NCBI GenBank assembly: GCA_023958095.1
Contig: JAMLGJ010000012.1
Location: 40,040-104,039, forward strand
Direction: 5' to 3'
Origin: Microthrixaceae bacterium
Lineage (GTDB): Bacteria; Actinomycetota; Acidimicrobiia; Acidimicrobiales; Microtrichaceae
DNA: 64,000 bases
The notes beneath the pieces are model-generated. The model had not been told where the DNA came from and ran no database searches. It worked only from the letters and a program-made list of their open reading frames with translations. Made by a program: the position numbers and the translations under genes. Positions within the stretch are counted from its first letter, which is position 1. Each line of letters starts with the position of its first letter. Shown piece by piece: positions 37,063 to 46,085 of this stretch.

Positions 37063-37890
37063 TCAGTGGGCCGCCAGCAGCTCCGGCAGCACGTCGCTGA
37101 TCGAGTCCTCCACCTTGGCCGCGGCGAACCCATCGGCCATCGTCTCGCCACGGTTCACCACCACGGTGGGGATCCCCCGTTGGAGTGCGCGGAAGGCCAT
37201 GGCGTTCACGGGCCCCACCTCGAGGGTGGTGCCGACTGCCAGGAACAGGTCCGCGGCATCCACCGCGGAGTCTGCCCGCTGCATCGCCCCGGCGGGCAGC
37301 ATCTCACCGAACATCACCACGGTGGTCTTGAGGATCCCACCACAGTCCTCACAGCGTGGGTCCTCCTCGCCGCCACGGACACGCTCGACTACGACCGACA
37401 CCGGTCCACCCGCCCCACACGAGACGCACACGTAGCCGTCGATCGAACCGTGGACCTCCGTGAGCAGAGCTGCGCTGGTACCTGCGCGCTGGTGCAGGCC
37501 GTCGATGTTCTGGGTGACTAGGTGCTCGAGGCGGCCCTGGGCCTCGAGCTCGACCAGCGCCCTGTGTCCCGCGGTCGGCCTCGCATCCACCAGCCGGCTG
37601 TCGGTTCGCATGCGCCATGCGGCCTTGCGGGCCTCGGTGTCCCGCAGGTAGTTGTCGATCGTCGAGGCCCGTTCCGCCGCCGGATTCAGCGTCCAGAGAC
37701 CCTCGGGACCACGGAAGTCGGGAATCCCCGCATCGGTGGAGATCCCCGCACCGGTGAGCACGGCGATCCGTCGTGCCTCCGAGAGGATCTGGCGGGCCGA
37801 CTCCAGTCCCCCCGAGCGGTTCCCGCGCACCGTGTTTCGTCTCCCTGTGCGGTCATCCACTTCCAGTGATCCCTCGTAGCGCGCGGTCAT
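37063..37890 (-). CDS. Sir2-family NAD-dependent protein deacylase
   Basis: A 275-residue sirtuin that removes acyl groups from lysines, consuming NAD. The NAD site is LTGAGISTDAGIPDFRGPEG (near residue 45). TQNIDGLHQRAG follows, with the catalytic His in EVHGSIDG. A four-cysteine zinc site (CVSC and CEDC) lies around residues 155-190, and the second NAD motif is AVGTTLEVGPVNA. ATG 37890 was chosen as the start nearest the domain, leaving a 35-residue basic leader. A longer frame upstream runs into the divergent promoter of the neighbouring oxidase. The gene could be called cobB by function, but the substrate class is unknown. Confidence 0.9.
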   Translation of the reverse strand: MTARYEGSLEVDDRTGRRNTVRGNRSGGLESARQILSEARRIAVLTGAGISTDAGIPDFRGPEGLWTLNPAAERASTIDNYLRDTEARKAAWRMRTDSRLVDARPTAGHRALVELEAQGRLEHLVTQNIDGLHQRAGTSAALLTEVHGSIDGYVCVSCGAGGPVSVVVERVRGGEEDPRCEDCGGILKTTVVMFGEMLPAGAMQRADSAVDAADLFLAVGTTLEVGPVNAMAFRALQRGIPTVVVNRGETMADGFAAAKVEDSISDVLPELLAAH

Positions 37891-37972
37891 CCGGTTCGAC
37901 CATGATGGCGCGTCCACGACCGGACGGGCCGCCGGCCCGGACCCGGCACCGCCCGGGTGCGGACCCGTGGGG

Positions 37973-38000
37973 TTGGAAGCCCCCTGTTGCGCAGTACCCT
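37973..38000 (+). promoter_or_regulatory. Promoter: TTGGAA, 16-base spacer, TACCCT
   Basis: The -35-like TTGGAA at 37973-37978 and -10-like TACCCT at 37995-38000 precede the GTG at 38008 by seven bases. Transcription would start at the start codon, giving a leaderless oxidase mRNA. Confidence 0.55.
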
Positions 38001-38007
38001 CTGCGCC

Positions 38008-39216
38008 GTGGCTGAGAAGGTCGACCTGGTGGTGGCGGGTGGCGGGATCGTGGGTCTGGCCACGGCCCGGGCGGTGGTGCGCAGCCGCCCCGGCACCCGG
38101 GTGGTCGTGCTCGAGAAGGAGAGCCAACTCGCCTCACACCAGAGTGGCCACAACAGCGGCGTCATCCACTCGGGCATCTACTACCCGCCCGGGAGCCTCA
38201 AGGCGCGTTTTGCGATCGCGGGCAGCCACTCGATCATCGCCTACGCCCGCCACATGGGCATCCCGCACCGGGTCACCGGCAAGATCATCGCGGCGACCCG
38301 ACCCGACGAGCTCCCGGCACTCGAGGCACTCCACAGGCGCGGCGCCGAGCACGGCCTCGAGGTTTGCATGCTCGAGGCATCGGAAGCACGCGAGATGGAA
38401 CCACACGTCGCGGCGATCGCCGCCCTGCACGTCGGCTCCACCGGGATCATCGACTACCGGGCCGTCGCCCTGGCCATGGCACGCGAGGCCGCCGAACTCG
38501 GCGTCGAGGTGCGTACCGGCACCGAGGTCGTCTCCGCCCACACCGGCACAACGGTCCGGGTGGTCACCGATCACGGCGAGCTCTCGGCGCGCTGCCTGGT
38601 GAACTGCGCCGGGTTGCACTCCGACCGGCTGGCACGCGCGTGCGGACTCGAGCCAACCGTCTCGATCGTGCCGTTCAGGGGCGAGTTCTTCGACCTGAGA
38701 CCACGGGCGTGCGGACTCGTCAACGGCCTCATCTACCCGGTTCCGGACCCGGCGTTCCCGTTCCTCGGCGTGCACCTGACCAAGGACCTCTCCGGCGGCG
38801 TCCACGCCGGACCCAACGCCGTGATCGCGCTGAGTCGCGAGGGCTACCGCTGGAGGGACGTGTCGCTGCGTGACTCCACCGAGGTGGTGACCGATCGTGG
38901 CTTTCGGGCTCTGGCGCGCAAACACCTGGCCCGCGGAACCCGGGAAGCGCTCCGCTCGGTTCGCAAGGGCCTGTTCCTCCAGAGCCTCCAGCGCCTGGTC
39001 CCGGAGTTGTCGCGTCGCGACCTGGTCCGCTCCACGGCCGGTGTGCGGGCCCAGGCGGTGAGCACCGACGGCATGCTCGTGGACGACTTCCGGATCCAGG
39101 AGTCCCGCGACGACCGGGGAAACCTGCGGGCGCTGCACGTGCTCAACGCACCCTCACCGGCTGCCACTGCGAGCCTCGAGATCGGTACCGACCTCGCCCG
39201 TCGCCTGCTGGAGTAG
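38008..39216 (+). CDS. lhgO: L-2-hydroxyglutarate oxidase
   Basis: A 402-residue FAD-dependent oxidase of the DAO family converting L-2-hydroxyglutarate to 2-oxoglutarate, usually membrane-peripheral and passing electrons to the quinone pool. The FAD motif is VVAGGGIVGLATARAVV (residues 7-23). The LhgO-specific HQSGHNSGVIHSGIYYPPGS follows near residue 46, and PFRGEFFDLRP and IYPVPDPAFPFLGVHLT are also typical. GTG 38008 is supported by a promoter ending seven bases before it and by correct placement of the FAD strand. It is divergent from the sirtuin gene. Confidence 0.92.
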   Translation: MAEKVDLVVAGGGIVGLATARAVVRSRPGTRVVVLEKESQLASHQSGHNSGVIHSGIYYPPGSLKARFAIAGSHSIIAYARHMGIPHRVTGKIIAATRPDELPALEALHRRGAEHGLEVCMLEASEAREMEPHVAAIAALHVGSTGIIDYRAVALAMAREAAELGVEVRTGTEVVSAHTGTTVRVVTDHGELSARCLVNCAGLHSDRLARACGLEPTVSIVPFRGEFFDLRPRACGLVNGLIYPVPDPAFPFLGVHLTKDLSGGVHAGPNAVIALSREGYRWRDVSLRDSTEVVTDRGFRALARKHLARGTREALRSVRKGLFLQSLQRLVPELSRRDLVRSTAGVRAQAVSTDGMLVDDFRIQESRDDRGNLRALHVLNAPSPAATASLEIGTDLARRLLE

Positions 39217-39271
39217 GAAGTTGCCCGTGGCGTGGGGACAAGCGCCACTCCTGCCGGTGTGACCGACCCGG

Positions 39272-39646
39272 TCAGTGATCGGGGGCCGCGGAGGAACAGC
39301 GCCGCCACAGCAGCCAACCGCCACCGGTGAGCATCATGAGGTTGGCCGCCAGCAGCACGACCGCCAGCGGACCGTCGCGCGTCGGTCGCCGGTCGACGAC
39401 CCCGGTCATCGCGGTGGGCACCGGCTCGGATGCCGAGGCCGTCGGGTCGGTGCCCAACTGCGGGAGTCCCGACGGCTCCCCCGCCCCCGCAGGTGCTCCC
39501 GATCCCAGCGTCACCGCGGCACACACGAGGACGGCCGCGCACATCGCCAGGACACGCCTGGGGGACACCGCGACGCCGGGCACACCGGCCCGGCGGCGCG
39601 CCCGGACCGGCCGTGCCGGAACCGCAGGGCTGTCGCTCGTGTCCAC
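39272..39646 (-). CDS. Small secreted or membrane protein of unknown function
   Basis: A 124-residue protein. After a basic, Pro-rich N-terminus comes a signal-like hydrophobic stretch LAMCAAVLVCAAVTLGSG (about residues 31-48) ending near AGAGEPSG. A short Pro/Ser/Thr-rich extracellular part follows, then a C-terminal transmembrane helix VVLLAANLMMLTGGGWLL followed by RR. This layout resembles cell-wall-anchored or single-span surface proteins, although no LPXTG motif is present. GTG 39646 has TAGCGT eight bases upstream. No homologous family is recognised. Confidence 0.5.
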   Translation of the reverse strand: MDTSDSPAVPARPVRARRRAGVPGVAVSPRRVLAMCAAVLVCAAVTLGSGAPAGAGEPSGLPQLGTDPTASASEPVPTAMTGVVDRRPTRDGPLAVVLLAANLMMLTGGGWLLWRRCSSAAPDH

Positions 39647-39654
39647 GGCCAACG

Positions 39655-39660
39655 ACGCTA
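39655..39660 (-). promoter_or_regulatory. -10 box candidate (TAGCGT)
   Basis: TAGCGT lies eight bases before the GTG at 39646 on the minus strand, supporting that start and a leaderless message. Confidence 0.4.
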
Positions 39661-39709
39661 CAGAGCACCGCTGTCCCGAACGCGAATCCCCTCCGGGTCG
39701 CCCGGCCCG

Positions 39710-39738
39710 CTGACACCTCGGGCGGCCCTTCCTAGGTT
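39710..39738 (+). promoter_or_regulatory. Promoter: CTGACA, 17-base spacer, TAGGTT
   Basis: CTGACA at 39710-39715 and TAGGTT at 39733-39738 with ideal spacing precede GTG 39746 by seven bases. It is one of the best sigma-70-like promoters in the window and predicts leaderless transcription. Confidence 0.55.
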
Positions 39739-39745
39739 CACGGCC

Positions 39746-40219
39746 GTGAAACCCCGCAACGACGACGCCCGCACCCGGAGCCAGACCCTGTTGATCCGCC
39801 CCTGGTGGGAACCGGAACTGGCCGTGCAGGGCCACGACCCGCTCGGGGAGTACGCAGAGGTCTTCTGGCTACCCGTGCTCGGGCCGTCCGCCCTGTGCGC
39901 ACTGCGCTGGCTGTGCCGCCGGCTCGTGTCCGCGCCCGAGGGTTTCGAGGTACCCCACCGGGAGTTCGCCCGATCCCTCGGTCTGGGCAGTCGTTCAGGC
40001 GCCAACTCGCCGTCGGTGCGGTGCCTGGAGCGCCTCGGCTACTTCCACCTCGTGCGATCACTCGAGCCGGGCTCCGGCCCCATGGCATCACCCGGGGGTG
40101 GCCCGGCTTCGGCTCGGGGTCCCGTCGACTCGCGCTGCTTCGGGGTCCGCACGCACCTGCCGGAGCTCCCCAGGCACCTCGAGCGGCGCCTGCCGCGCAG
40201 CATGCGCAACCGGAGCTAG
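39746..40219 (+). CDS. Hypothetical protein with winged-helix-like segment
   Basis: A 157-residue protein that is not a recognised family. Residues 25-100 include WLPVLGPSALCALRWLCRRL and then REFARSLGLG followed by SPSVRCLERLGYFHLVR. This helix-turn-helix-wing-like pattern could bind DNA. The C-terminus is Gly/Pro-rich and then basic. GTG 39746 is backed by a promoter ending seven bases upstream. Its stop codon shares the palindrome CTAG with the convergent aminopeptidase gene. Confidence 0.6.
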   Translation: MKPRNDDARTRSQTLLIRPWWEPELAVQGHDPLGEYAEVFWLPVLGPSALCALRWLCRRLVSAPEGFEVPHREFARSLGLGSRSGANSPSVRCLERLGYFHLVRSLEPGSGPMASPGGGPASARGPVDSRCFGVRTHLPELPRHLERRLPRSMRNRS

Positions 40220-41787
40220 TCCCCCGGTGCGACCTCGGGTTCCGCCGGACCGGCACCGGTCCAACCCGCGAGCAGCGCACAGAGCGTGCGCACACCGAAC
40301 CCCGTTCCACCCTTCGGGTTCACCCCGTCGACCGAGTTGCCCATCGCGGGACCCGCGATGTCGAGGTGCGCCCATGGGATGCCGTCGCCCACGAAGCGCT
40401 GGAGGAACAGCCCTGCGGTCAGGCTTCCGCCGTAGCGGGTCCCGATGTTCTTCACATCGGCGATGTCCGAGTCCAGCTGGTGGTCGTAGTCGGTGGGCAG
40501 GGGCAGCGCCCAGACCCTCTCGCCTCCGCGCACGGCTGCCTCGGCCACCTTGTCGCGAAGGTCGTCGTCGTTGGACATAAGACCGGCTATCCGCTCACCC
40601 AGGGCGATCATGCACGCTCCGGTGAGGGTCGCCAGGTCCACGATCGCATCGGGCTCCTCCTCGGATGCGAGCACCAGTGCCTCCCCCAGAACGAGCCGTC
40701 CCTCTGCATCGGTGTTCAGGACCTCCACGGTGGTGCCGTTGCGCGATGTGTACACATCACCCGGGCGCTGCGCGTCGGGACCCGTCATGTTGTCGGTCAT
40801 CGGGGTGAACGACACGACCCGCACCGGCACCTCGAGTGCGGGCAGGCAGCACATGGCTGCGATCACCGCCGCCGCCCCGCCCATGTCCATCTTCATTCCG
40901 ATCATCGACTCCGCCGGCTTGATCGACAGGCCACCGGAATCGAAGGTGATCCCCTTGCCCACGAGCGCGACGGTCCCGGACGGCGGGCCCTGCTCCGGCG
41001 GGTCGTAGGTCAGCTTCACCAGGCGGGGAGGGTTCGAGGAGCCCTTGTTGACCGCGAGTATTCCGCCGAGGTTCTCCTGCGCGATCGATTCCTCGTCGAG
41101 CACCTCCACCGAGAGGCCGGCGGACCGTGCGCGCTCGGCAGCCACACCGGCGAAGCGCTCGGGCGTGAGCGTCCCGCCCGGAGCGTTGACCATGTCCCTG
41201 GCGAAGCACACCGCGTCGGCCACCGCACTCGACCGGCTGACCCGGGATCGCATCGCCCTGAGGTCGCCCGAGGCGCAGACCGTGACCGTGTTGAGCCGCG
41301 GGCCGGCATCCTCGGAGGAGCGCAGCTGGACGTAGTCGTAGTTGGCCAGGATCGCGGCCTCGGCCACCAGGCCGACCAGTTCGGTGGTGTCGGTCCCGAG
41401 CAGGTCGGCCAGGTCGTCACCGAGCAGATCGACTGCCACTCGACGGTGCTTGGCGACCGACCTCGTGAAGGCGGCGATGGCGGAACGCATCCTCTCGGGG
41501 TCAACCGAGTCGCTCTCGCCGAGGCCACAGACGACCCGCACGGCGGAGCTGTCGGACTCGTCGCCGCCGTCGATGACCAGCAGCGATCCACTCTCGCCTG
41601 AGAAACCACGGCGCTGCGCTGCCGCCTTGCCCATTCCGGGTATCCGGTTGAGGCGATCCGAGAATGCGAACTCGGCCACCGCAGTGGCCCCCGCCGGTAC
41701 CGATGAAGCGACCTTCACCGTGGGAAGCGGAGTCGGGTCCGCAGTCCACTCGGTGCGCTTCGCGCCGGGTTCTGACTTCTTGGCCAT
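40216..41787 (-). CDS. pepA: Leucyl aminopeptidase (M17 family)
   Basis: A 523-residue cytosolic dimetal exopeptidase removing N-terminal residues from peptides. The C-terminal catalytic domain has VGKGITFDSGGLSIKP (metal-binding Lys and Asp) and MKMDMGGAAAVIAAM. The M17 signature NTDAEGRLVLGEAL (around residue 350) carries further metal ligands, and an Arg follows in EGR. The N-terminal domain is the variable macro-like domain. The ATG at 41787 has GAGGA about six bases upstream. It follows the cobalamin adenosyltransferase gene by nine bases, so the two are probably cotranscribed. Confidence 0.95.
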   Translation of the reverse strand: MAKKSEPGAKRTEWTADPTPLPTVKVASSVPAGATAVAEFAFSDRLNRIPGMGKAAAQRRGFSGESGSLLVIDGGDESDSSAVRVVCGLGESDSVDPERMRSAIAAFTRSVAKHRRVAVDLLGDDLADLLGTDTTELVGLVAEAAILANYDYVQLRSSEDAGPRLNTVTVCASGDLRAMRSRVSRSSAVADAVCFARDMVNAPGGTLTPERFAGVAAERARSAGLSVEVLDEESIAQENLGGILAVNKGSSNPPRLVKLTYDPPEQGPPSGTVALVGKGITFDSGGLSIKPAESMIGMKMDMGGAAAVIAAMCCLPALEVPVRVVSFTPMTDNMTGPDAQRPGDVYTSRNGTTVEVLNTDAEGRLVLGEALVLASEEEPDAIVDLATLTGACMIALGERIAGLMSNDDDLRDKVAEAAVRGGERVWALPLPTDYDHQLDSDIADVKNIGTRYGGSLTAGLFLQRFVGDGIPWAHLDIAGPAMGNSVDGVNPKGGTGFGVRTLCALLAGWTGAGPAEPEVAPGD

Positions 41788-41796
41788 GGCAGTTCC

Positions 41797-42399
41797 TCAG
41801 GTGTTCGGTTGGTCTTGTGGAGTGCGGGGGTCGTCCTCGGGTCGCCGCGGCTGGCCCGGGACCTCCTTGGCCGCGACCCAACCCCCCTCTCGCCAGCGGG
41901 CGAGCACGAAGAGCAGGTCCGAGAGGCGGTTCAGGTAGCGAAGCACCTCGCTGTCCGCGACCTGGCCGATGGCAACCACCGCCGAGCGCTCGGCTCTCCG
42001 GGTGACGGTACGGGCCAGGTCGAGGAACGCCGAGACCGGTTCCTGGCCGGGCACGACGAACTCCTTGGGAGGTTCGTAGCGGGCCTGGTAGCGGTCGATG
42101 GCGGATTCCAGGTCATCGACCATCCCCGAGGTCACCCGTGACGCACCGGCGACGAGCTTGTGGCGGTTCTCCACCGCGGTCGCCATCTCCGCCATCACGA
42201 CCCACAGGTCGGCCTCCAGGCCGACGAGCACCTCGTCGAGTTCGCTGCCGCGCTCCACGTGTGCACGTGCGACACCGATCGCCGCCTGGGCCTCGTCGAC
42301 GTCCCCGTATGCTGCAGGCGCCGGATCCGCCTTCGACACGCGGCCACCGAAGAGCAACCCGGTGGTTCCGTCGTCCCCGGTGCGCGTGTAGATGTCCAT
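41797..42399 (-). CDS. ATP:cob(I)alamin adenosyltransferase (PduO type)
   Basis: A 200-residue enzyme transferring adenosyl from ATP to cob(I)alamin to make coenzyme B12. The N-terminal IYTRTGDDGTTGLLFGGRV (residues 3-21) is the PduO/MMAB ATP-binding signature. YGDVDEAQAAIGVARA and the C-terminal RAERSAVV with YLNRLSDLLFVLAR complete the family motifs. I choose ATG 42399 because TAGGGT lies exactly seven bases upstream and the protein then begins MDIYTRTGDDG, as in homologues. Upstream ATG 42402 and GTG 42408 are possible. It is divergent from metH, another B12-related gene. Confidence 0.93.
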   Translation of the reverse strand: MDIYTRTGDDGTTGLLFGGRVSKADPAPAAYGDVDEAQAAIGVARAHVERGSELDEVLVGLEADLWVVMAEMATAVENRHKLVAGASRVTSGMVDDLESAIDRYQARYEPPKEFVVPGQEPVSAFLDLARTVTRRAERSAVVAIGQVADSEVLRYLNRLSDLLFVLARWREGGWVAAKEVPGQPRRPEDDPRTPQDQPNT

Positions 42400-42406
42400 C
42401 ATGGCC

Positions 42407-42412
42407 ACCCTA
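42407..42412 (-). promoter_or_regulatory. -10 box candidate (TAGGGT) for the adenosyltransferase gene
   Basis: TAGGGT sits seven bases before ATG 42399 on the minus strand. It shares a 73-base divergent region with the metH promoter candidate. Confidence 0.5.
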
Positions 42413-42457
42413 GTGCTGGCCGACAGCTGCGAATCCGGCCCCGGCGCACCGCGGTTG

Positions 42458-42463
42458 TACCGT
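42458..42463 (+). promoter_or_regulatory. -10 box candidate (TACCGT) for metH
   Basis: TACCGT lies nine bases before ATG 42473. There is no room for a cobalamin riboswitch between the divergent starts, and no ribosome-binding site is visible, so a leaderless transcript is likely. Confidence 0.4.
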
Positions 42464-42472
42464 GGATCGTGT

Positions 42473-45400
42473 ATGGAAGAGAAGGCCCGACCCGAGCACC
42501 CCTACCTGAAGCGTCTGACCGAGAAGGTCATCGTGTTCGACGGCGCCACGGGGACCTGGCTGCAGCAGCACGACCTGACCGCGGAGGACTTCGGTGGCCC
42601 CCAGTTCGAGGGCTGCAACGAGCTGTTGGTCGACACGCGCCCGGAGCTCGTGGCGCAGATGCACCGGGAGTACCTAGAAGCGGGTGCCGACGCGGTCGAG
42701 ACCAACACCTTCGGCTCCTTCGCCGTGCCCCTCGGGGAGTACGGCATCGCGGACAGGGCGAGGGAGCTCTCGGAGAAGGCCGCACGCATCGCCCGCTCGG
42801 TCGTGGATGAGTTCAGCACCGAGTCGAACCCCCGGTTCGTGGCGGGCTCCATGGGTCCGGGAACGAAGTTCGCGTCCCTCGGGCAGATCTCCTACCGGGA
42901 ACTCCGCGACATGTACGCCGAGCAGGCACGCGGCCTGCTCGAGGGTGGTGTCGACCTGTTCGTGGTCGAGACCCAGTTCGACCTGCTCGGCCTCAAGGCA
43001 GCGGTGAACGGCTGCCGTATCGCCATGGGCGAAGCCGGTCGAGAGGTCCCGATCCAGGCCCAGGTCACCATCGAGCTGACCGGCCGCATGCTCCCGGGCA
43101 CCGAGATCGGTGCAGCACTCGTGGCCCTCGATGCGATCCATCCCGATGTGATCGGGATCAACTGCGCCACCGGGCCCGCGGAGATGAGCGAGCACCTCCG
43201 GCACCTCTCGGCTCACAGCCGCGTACCGATCGCCTGCCTGCCGAATGCAGGTCTCCCCTCGGTGGTCGACGGCGCCATGCACTACGACCTGGGACCCGAG
43301 GAGTTCGTGGAGCACCAACGGCGCTTCGTGGAGGACTACGGAGTAGCTGTGGTCGGTGGGTGCTGCGGCACGACCCCGGAGTACATCCGCCAGCTGGTCG
43401 ACGCGGTGGGCGACCGCGCTCCGGGCGAGCGCACGGCGGCCTTCGAGCCCGGGGTCACCTCCATCTACTCGGCGGTGTCCTTCCCGGCATCCGGTGCGGG
43501 GGACTCCGCCCCGGGTGCCACCGACCTGTTGATCATCGGCGAGCGCACCAACACCAACGGATCGAAGGCGTTCCGCGAGGCGATGATCGAGGGTGACTGG
43601 GACACCTGCGTGCAGATGGCCCGCGACCAGGTCGCCCAGGGTGCCCACATCCTGGACGTGTGCGTCGACTACGTCGGGCGCGACGGCACCGTCGACATGG
43701 ACGAGATCGCGAGCCGGTTCGCCACACAGGCGTCGGTACCACTCGTGCTCGACTCGACCGAGCCCGAGGTGATGGAGGCCGGTCTGGTCCACCTCGGGGG
43801 CCGGGCGATCCTCAACTCCGCGAACCTCGAGGATGGTGAGGGTGAGGGGTCACGTCTGGACCGGGTGTTCACCCTCGCCCGCACCTACGGTGCCGCCGTC
43901 ATATGCCTGCTCATCGACGAGGAGGGCCAGGCGCGCGACACCGAGTGGAAGATGCGTGTGGCGCACCGGATCCACGACATCGCCACCCAGCGCTACGGAC
44001 TGGAGTCCTCCGACCTCATCTTCGACGCCCTCACGTTCCCGTTGTCGACCGGCGACGACGACCTGCGCGGCGACGCGCTGGCGACCATCGAGGCGATCAG
44101 GAGGATCAGGACCGAGCTGCCCGGGGTCCACACCACCCTCGGGGTGTCGAACGTGAGCTTCGGGCTCAAGCCCGCAGCCCGCCACGTGCTCAACAGCGTG
44201 TTCCTGCACGAGTGCACCGAAGCCGGCCTGGACTCCGCGATCGTCCACGCCGCCAAGATCCTCCCGCTCAACCGGATCCCCGAGGAGCAACGTGACGTCT
44301 GCCTCGACCTGATCCACGACCGCCGGGGAGCGAGCGGGGCCCTCTCCGGAGGGGACGAGTCCTATGACCCGCTGGCGAAACTGCTCGAGCTCTTCGAGGA
44401 CGTGACCGTCGAGGAGGGACCCGCCGAGGACCGCTCGGGTTGGCCCGTGGAGGAACGCCTCAGCCGACGGATCATCGACGGGGACCGCAACGGACTCACC
44501 GACGACCTCGACGAGGCGCTCGCCTCGGGCCACGAACCACTCCACATCATCAACGAGATCCTGCTCTCGGGCATGAAGGTGGTGGGCGAGCTGTTCGGTG
44601 CCGGCGAGATGCAGCTGCCCTTCGTGCTGCAGTCGGCCGAGACGATGAAGGCCGCCGTGGCCCACCTGGAACCGCTCATGGAGGCAACCGACGCATCCGG
44701 CGGCAAGGGTCGGATCGTGCTCGCCACGGTGAAGGGAGACGTGCACGACATCGGCAAGAACCTGGTGGACATCATCCTGTCCAACAACGGCTACGAGGTC
44801 CACAACCTCGGGATCAAGATCTCGATCACCGAGATGGTGGACAAGGCCCTCCAGGTGGATGCCGATGCCATCGGCATGTCGGGCCTGCTGGTCAAGTCGA
44901 CCCTGATCATGCGCGAGAACCTCGAGGAGCTGAACACCCGGGAGCTCTCGCGGATCCCGGTGCTGCTGGGTGGGGCCGCCCTCACCCGCACATATGTGGA
45001 GCGGGACCTGAGGGAGGTCTACGAGGGCCGGCTCTTCTACGGCAAGGACGCCTTCGAGGGCCTGGCGGTGATGGACCGTCTGGGGGACATCAAGCGCACC
45101 GGTGAGGACGACCCGGACTTCGGTCGCGCCCCGGGCGGTCGCGACATCCCGCGGCGCAGCACCTCCGAGGAACCCGTGGACCTGCCGGCCCGCTCCCCCG
45201 AGGTCTCCACCGACAACGAGGTGTTCGTGCCGCCGTTCGTCGGCTCACGCATCGTGAAGGGTCTGTCGATCGACGAGATCGCGGAATGGGTCAACGAGAC
45301 GGCGCTGTTCCGCAACCAGTGGCAGTTCCGGCCCGACAAGCGCGGCGAGGGTCCACCGGAGTCCGATGCCGAGTTCAAGGAACGGTTGCGTCCCCTGCTG

Positions 45401-46072
45401 CGCGAGCAGCTCGCCTCGGCCCGAGCCGAGGGCCTCCTGGTTCCGCAGGTGGCCTACGGCTACTTCGCTGTCAACGCCGACGGCAACGACCTGGTGATAT
45501 GGAGCGACGAGTCACGCAGCACCGAAGCAGCGCGCATGTCGTTCCCGCGGCAGCGCAAGGAACCCCACTTGTGCATCGCGGACTTCTTCCGGCCCCTCGA
45601 GGATGGCCGGCCCGGCTCGGGTGACCCCGACTACGCGGCGTTCCACATCGTCACGATGGGTCGCGCGGTCTCGCAGCGCTGCGCAGAGCTCTTCGCCGCC
45701 GATGAGTACCAGGCCTACCTGCTGCTGCACGGCCTCGGCGTGGAGATGGCCGAGGCGCTGGCGGAGATGTGGCACCGCCGCATCCGCGAGGAGTGGGGGT
45801 TCGCAGACGAGGACCCCGAGGGGGTCGGCGGTTCGCCCACCAGCGAGGCACTGGCCGGTCTGTTCCGCCAGAAGTACCGCGGCGGGCGATACTCCTGGGG
45901 CTACCCGGCGTGCCCCGACCTCGAGGACAACCAGACCGTGGCGGAACTCCTCGGAGCCGACCGGATCGGGGTCGAGGTCTCGGAGGACACCGGGTTCCAG
46001 TACCAACCGGAGCAGACCACCTCGGCGATAGTCTGCCACCACCCCCGGGCGAAGTACTTCGTGGCCAGGTGA
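42473..46072 (+). CDS. metH: Cobalamin-dependent methionine synthase
   Basis: A 1199-residue modular enzyme that methylates homocysteine using methyl-tetrahydrofolate and B12. The homocysteine/zinc domain spans about residues 1-330, with Cys231 (GINCATGP) and Cys297/Cys298 (VGGCCGTTP). The pterin-binding domain (about 350-620) contains IIGERTNTNGSKAF. The cap and B12-binding domains (about 650-890) have the lower-ligand His758 in KGDVHDIGKN and SGLLVKST. The AdoMet reactivation domain (about 940-1199) has RGGRYSWGYPACPDLE. All four modules are present at near-standard length. The ATG at 42473 is the only start that places the first domain correctly. Confidence 0.97.
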   Translation: MEEKARPEHPYLKRLTEKVIVFDGATGTWLQQHDLTAEDFGGPQFEGCNELLVDTRPELVAQMHREYLEAGADAVETNTFGSFAVPLGEYGIADRARELSEKAARIARSVVDEFSTESNPRFVAGSMGPGTKFASLGQISYRELRDMYAEQARGLLEGGVDLFVVETQFDLLGLKAAVNGCRIAMGEAGREVPIQAQVTIELTGRMLPGTEIGAALVALDAIHPDVIGINCATGPAEMSEHLRHLSAHSRVPIACLPNAGLPSVVDGAMHYDLGPEEFVEHQRRFVEDYGVAVVGGCCGTTPEYIRQLVDAVGDRAPGERTAAFEPGVTSIYSAVSFPASGAGDSAPGATDLLIIGERTNTNGSKAFREAMIEGDWDTCVQMARDQVAQGAHILDVCVDYVGRDGTVDMDEIASRFATQASVPLVLDSTEPEVMEAGLVHLGGRAILNSANLEDGEGEGSRLDRVFTLARTYGAAVICLLIDEEGQARDTEWKMRVAHRIHDIATQRYGLESSDLIFDALTFPLSTGDDDLRGDALATIEAIRRIRTELPGVHTTLGVSNVSFGLKPAARHVLNSVFLHECTEAGLDSAIVHAAKILPLNRIPEEQRDVCLDLIHDRRGASGALSGGDESYDPLAKLLELFEDVTVEEGPAEDRSGWPVEERLSRRIIDGDRNGLTDDLDEALASGHEPLHIINEILLSGMKVVGELFGAGEMQLPFVLQSAETMKAAVAHLEPLMEATDASGGKGRIVLATVKGDVHDIGKNLVDIILSNNGYEVHNLGIKISITEMVDKALQVDADAIGMSGLLVKSTLIMRENLEELNTRELSRIPVLLGGAALTRTYVERDLREVYEGRLFYGKDAFEGLAVMDRLGDIKRTGEDDPDFGRAPGGRDIPRRSTSEEPVDLPARSPEVSTDNEVFVPPFVGSRIVKGLSIDEIAEWVNETALFRNQWQFRPDKRGEGPPESDAEFKERLRPLLREQLASARAEGLLVPQVAYGYFAVNADGNDLVIWSDESRSTEAARMSFPRQRKEPHLCIADFFRPLEDGRPGSGDPDYAAFHIVTMGRAVSQRCAELFAADEYQAYLLLHGLGVEMAEALAEMWHRRIREEWGFADEDPEGVGGSPTSEALAGLFRQKYRGGRYSWGYPACPDLEDNQTVAELLGADRIGVEVSEDTGFQYQPEQTTSAIVCHHPRAKYFVAR

Positions 46073-46085
46073 ACCGGCTGCCGGC

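Noticed and set aside
42409..42472. Possible cobalamin riboswitch before metH
   Set aside because: The space between the divergent start codons is only 73 bases, too short for the aptamer, and no B12-box sequence is visible.
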